From assembly GCA_964649415.1 (NCBI GenBank), contig CAZYSK010000003.1, forward strand, positions 1-64,000: 64,000 bases of DNA, written 5' to 3'. The stretch comes from CAZYSK01 sp964649415 (GTDB lineage Bacteria; Chloroflexota; Anaerolineae; B4-G1). Positions within the stretch are counted from its first letter, which is position 1, and each line of letters opens with the position of its first letter. A program made the position numbers and the translations under genes. The notes below the pieces were generated by a model. That model was not told where the DNA came from and did not search any database. It saw only the letters and a program-made list of their open reading frames with translations. Shown piece by piece: positions 61,507 through 64,000 of the stretch.

Positions 61507-61968
61507 GTGGACGATGCAGCCTGGATGCGTAAGGCGCTGGCAGAAGCGGAGCAAGCACTGGCCCACTGCGACGTGCCCGTCGGTGCGGTCGCTGTACGTG
61601 AAGGAGCCATTGTCGGGCTGGGACACAACCGCAAGGAGCACGATGCCGACCCCACCGCTCACGCGGAGATGATCGCGCTCCGGCAGGCAGCGCAAGCGCT
61701 GGGTGGCTGGCGACTGAGAGGCGTTACGCTTTACTGCACGCTGGAGCCTTGCCCGATGTGCGCAGGGGCAATGATAGCAGCCCGGCTGCCCCGGCTGGTG
61801 TACGGGGCCGATGACCCGAAGGCAGGCGCGGCAGGGTCGGTGGTCGAGCTCCTGCGTGACCCACGCTTCAACCACCGGGTGGCAGTGACCCGAGGCGTGC
61901 TGGCCGAGGAGGCTCAGGTGCTTCTGGAGCGCTTCTTCGCCAGCCTACGAGGCAGCGAGTCCATCTGA
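61507..61968 (+). CDS. tadA: tRNA adenosine(34) deaminase
   Basis: A 153-residue zinc-dependent deaminase that converts A34 to inosine in tRNA-Arg(ACG). The catalytic HAEM (His ligand and proton-shuttle Glu) and the PCPMCAGAM zinc cysteines are in place, with the YGADDPKAGAAGSV segment typical of TadA. The start is GTG 61507, six bases after the -10, with no ribosome-binding site. It is followed 27 bases later by tRNA-Ser and could be cotranscribed with it. Confidence 0.95.
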   Translation: MDDAAWMRKALAEAEQALAHCDVPVGAVAVREGAIVGLGHNRKEHDADPTAHAEMIALRQAAQALGGWRLRGVTLYCTLEPCPMCAGAMIAARLPRLVYGADDPKAGAAGSVVELLRDPRFNHRVAVTRGVLAEEAQVLLERFFASLRGSESI

Positions 61969-61995
61969 GTCAACCGGGTTTCCGGAAAACCACTT

Positions 61996-62083
61996 GGAAG
62001 GGTGCCGGAGTGGACGATCGGGGCGGTCTCGAAAACCGTTGTGGTCCTTGAGGCCACCGTGGGTTCGAATCCCACCCCTTCCG
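61996..62083 (+). tRNA. tRNA-Ser, anticodon CGA
   Basis: An 88-base class II tRNA: acceptor GGAAGGG with CCCTTCC, discriminator G, anticodon stem GCGGT/ACCGT around CTCGAAA (anticodon CGA at 62030-62032), a long variable arm and T-arm GTGGGTTCGAATCCCAC. CCA is not encoded. Confidence 0.96.
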
Positions 62084-62089
62084 CCTCAA

Positions 62090-62120
62090 GAGAGGCCCTC
62101 GCACAGAGCGGGGGCCTCTC
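62090..62120. terminator. Hairpin after tRNA-Ser
   Basis: GAGAGGCCC pairs with GGGCCTCTC (9 bp) around a 13-base loop, between the tRNA and the convergent gene ending at 62157. Confidence 0.7.
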
Positions 62121-62156
62121 CGTTCTCAGTGGTCAGGAGCCCGGACGGCCTGCCCC

Positions 62157-63122
62157 CTACTTGAACCGCGCCAGGTCGAAGTCGATGAAGTCGGCGTGGT
62201 GGAAGACGATGGACTCCGGCTGCCGCTTGAACTTGTCCCCCTCCCAGGCATGGGTGGCGATGACGTGCAGGATGCGCTCAGGAATCCCGTGCTTATAAGC
62301 CATAGCGACGCCCGTGAACGGATGCCGCAGGTAGCGGTACCAGTCCGAAAAGACCGTCTTGCCGTCCGCTTCGCGGCGATACTCAATCAGCTTGCCGACG
62401 TCAGCCAGCAGCGCACCCGCCACCAGCGTGTCGCGGTCCACGTGCACCCGATCGCCGTAGGCGTCAGCCAGCACCTGCTCCGTCGCTATGCATATCCGGC
62501 ATACCGTGCGCACGTGCTCAATGAATGTGACATCCACGTCGTCGGCCAACAGCGTGAAGGGTATCTCCGCCAGCCCTTTCACTGTCCAACCACCGAGCGC
62601 CATCCCCTCCTCCCAGACTGCAAGCACCTTGGCTCGCAATTCGGGATCCTGAATCTCATCGAACTCCGGAATCAGGGCTTTCAGTTCTTCGAGCTCTGCC
62701 ATGGGTGTTCCTCCTCGCCAGATCATGATCTCCTCATCGCGCACCCGCACCCCGTCACCGGAATGGATGCGCGATATGTCCACCTGGTCCACCATTGGAA
62801 TCTCCGCGATGATGGCCCCGACGGCCACGACCGGGTCGGCTTCGGCGTTAATGATCGCGGCCGGGGCCAGGTGCGAGCGCGCCAGCCGGTAGAGCGTGTA
62901 CGACCCCACGGTGCTGCCCTTGCCCGTGGGGAATACAAGAACACGCCCCGCAACACATTCGCCCTCCAGCGGATGACCAACCTCGATGATCACACCCGTA
63001 TCCGGGTCCACACCGCCCAGGAAGCCTACCGGGTCGGGAGACACGAGCGCCTCGCCCTCAGCGTAGCCCGCCTTGACCACGCGGCCAAGCACACGGATCG
63101 CAGTACCCGCGCTACCAGCCAT
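62157..63122 (-). CDS. Aconitase X small-subunit (DUF126) domain fused to a degenerate HD domain
   Basis: A 321-residue two-part protein. Residues 1-130 are the AcnX small/swivel domain (VSPDPVGFLGGVDPDTG, HPLEGECVAGRVLVFPTGKGSTVGSYTLYRL, EADPVVAVGAIIAEIPMVD), which pairs with the large subunit in phosphomevalonate and related dehydratases. Residues 141-321 resemble an HD phosphohydrolase, but the defining HD pair reads LLADVGK, with Ala for His; other His residues (EHVRTV, RHPFTG, HVIATHAWEGD) remain. Met141 (62702) is preceded by GAGGAGG at 8 bases, so the HD part may also be translated alone. It lies 35 bases after the solute-binding gene. Confidence 0.8.
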   Translation of the reverse strand: MAGSAGTAIRVLGRVVKAGYAEGEALVSPDPVGFLGGVDPDTGVIIEVGHPLEGECVAGRVLVFPTGKGSTVGSYTLYRLARSHLAPAAIINAEADPVVAVGAIIAEIPMVDQVDISRIHSGDGVRVRDEEIMIWRGGTPMAELEELKALIPEFDEIQDPELRAKVLAVWEEGMALGGWTVKGLAEIPFTLLADDVDVTFIEHVRTVCRICIATEQVLADAYGDRVHVDRDTLVAGALLADVGKLIEYRREADGKTVFSDWYRYLRHPFTGVAMAYKHGIPERILHVIATHAWEGDKFKRQPESIVFHHADFIDFDLARFK

Positions 63123-63157
63123 CAGACAACCACGTCACGTCCGCCCATACCCGCGTG

Positions 63158-64000
63158 TCACTGTCCGGCCACCGCCTCCACGTCAAACGCCTCGATGCGC
63201 CACAAGTCCAGGTACTCGCTGGGATCCAGGACCACACCACTCACACCAGGACGCGTAGCGACCAGTTTAGGCACGAAGTAGAGCGGCAAGACCGGCAGAT
63301 CGTGGGAGAAGACACGCTGCGCCTCCCAGTGAAAGCGCTCGTAGTCCTCCATCCCCGGCAGTGCATACAGCGCCGCCTGACACGCCACGTCGTAGTCGGC
63401 GCTGGCGTAGCCCGGGTTGTTGCTCCTGGCCCACCAGTTGTCAGGCCCCGGAATCTCGGTGGAGAGATAGAGCCAGCACGATGCATCGACATCGTTCAAC
63501 CAGGAGAAAAGCACCAGGTCGAACTGGCGACCGAAAACCGGACCATCAGGGCCGTCCGCGAGGAGTTCCTCGGCCGGGAGAGCGTCCACCGCCACACCTA
63601 TCCCGCAGGCCGCCAGGTTCTCAGCCACGATACGCGCCGTTCGCTCATTCACTGCCTGCTCGCTGGCCACAAGCAGCGTGACGGAGAAAGCTGTCCCGGT
63701 GGATATACCCGCCACACCATAGGCCTCGCGAATCTGATCCCCGTTCTCGTCGCGCCATCCCGCTTCATCCAACAACGCCTGTCCGGCAGATGGATCATAG
63801 TCCCAGCGATAGACACGGTCGCCCGCATAGAGCGGATGATCCGAAGAGACATAACTCTGTGCGACCGCTGCGTCGCCGTAGGTCACCACCTCGCGAGCGA
63901 TGCGCTCGCGATCCACGCACTGCGCGACGGCCTGGCGCACCCGCACGTCTGCGAACCAGGTAGCCCGGTTGGACCACTCCGCCGGCTGAATACCGAAGTC
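63158..64000 (-). CDS. Family 5 extracellular solute-binding protein, partial
   Basis: The C-terminal 280 residues of an ABC-type peptide/nickel/opine-binding protein (SBP_bac_5); the frame stays open to the window end, so the N-terminus lies beyond 64000. Typical landmarks are VRQAVAQCVDRERIA, the WDYDPSAGQALLDEAGW segment and FHWEAQRVFSHDLPVLPLYF near the end. It would bind an oligopeptide or other solute outside the membrane for import. The AcnX small-domain gene follows 35 bases downstream. Confidence 0.9.
   Translation of the reverse strand, partial: DFGIQPAEWSNRATWFADVRVRQAVAQCVDRERIAREVVTYGDAAVAQSYVSSDHPLYAGDRVYRWDYDPSAGQALLDEAGWRDENGDQIREAYGVAGISTGTAFSVTLLVASEQAVNERTARIVAENLAACGIGVAVDALPAEELLADGPDGPVFGRQFDLVLFSWLNDVDASCWLYLSTEIPGPDNWWARSNNPGYASADYDVACQAALYALPGMEDYERFHWEAQRVFSHDLPVLPLYFVPKLVATRPGVSGVVLDPSEYLDLWRIEAFDVEAVAGQ

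Overview
The window is 64 kb of GC-rich bacterial chromosome from a draft assembly: a run of exactly 100 N at 46270-46369 marks a scaffold gap. No rRNA or other decisive marker is present. My inference is Chloroflexota, probably Anaerolineae-like. The reasons are the dense scatter of short palindromic repeats, secreted proteins with a YLPLVLR-type motif, Pro/Thr-rich lipoprotein stalks, a UMF1-type transporter, many GTG/TTG starts, and sigma70-type promoters that sometimes sit so close to the start codon that the message must be leaderless. There are no phage, IS or CRISPR genes.

Layout. 0.2-15 kb: envelope and housekeeping genes (a membrane protein, ElyC/YdcF-like protein, UMF1 transporter with a large inserted domain, HAD phosphatase, EEP hydrolase, cNMP-binding histidine kinase, BNR-repeat secreted protein, two PLP enzymes, a HAD-like protein, rsgA). 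A compact transcription unit for a 26-residue peptide lies in the rsgA leader. 15.4-27.4 kb: the most coherent accessory locus. It has a cytoplasmic hybrid sensor (LacI-type ligand domain, GAF, histidine kinase, receivers, AraC output), a sugar ABC importer (Tat lipoprotein, ATPase, permease), two divergent UroD-family proteins, galactokinase, a pterin-binding methyltransferase homologue and a flavodoxin-like protein. It reads as uptake and catabolism of a galactose-like, perhaps methylated, compound with one-carbon transfer. 27.4-39 kb: a CehA-type metallohydrolase carrying repeat insertions, a lipoprotein, enoyl-CoA hydratase, UDP-glucose dehydrogenase, nitroreductase, NAD-dependent epimerase, alpha/beta hydrolase, Ntn hydrolase and leucyl aminopeptidase. 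39-46 kb: large secreted proteins, the aconitase X large subunit and an alpha/beta hydrolase. 46-54 kb: rsmI, KaiC-like ATPase, parvulin foldase, a zinc-protease-like protein and an MFS transporter. 54-64 kb: two tRNA-Ala genes, a T-box riboswitch, an MBL-fold protein and leuS, membrane proteins, tadA, tRNA-Ser, a fused aconitase X small domain with a degenerate HD domain, and the end of a family 5 solute-binding protein.

Themes. (1) At least seven families of short palindromes occur singly, in tandem and inside open reading frames. One coding insertion contains a second 18-bp palindrome nested inside it, and the two copies in that gene are read in different frames. (2) The 15-27 kb locus resembles a corrinoid-type methyl-transfer module but shows no corrinoid protein and lacks the usual UroD/MtaA metal motif. 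(3) The aconitase X subunits are separated by about 17 kb, and the small one is fused to an HD-like domain behind an internal Shine-Dalgarno and ATG. (4) The rsgA leader holds a promoter, a mini-ORF and two hairpins.
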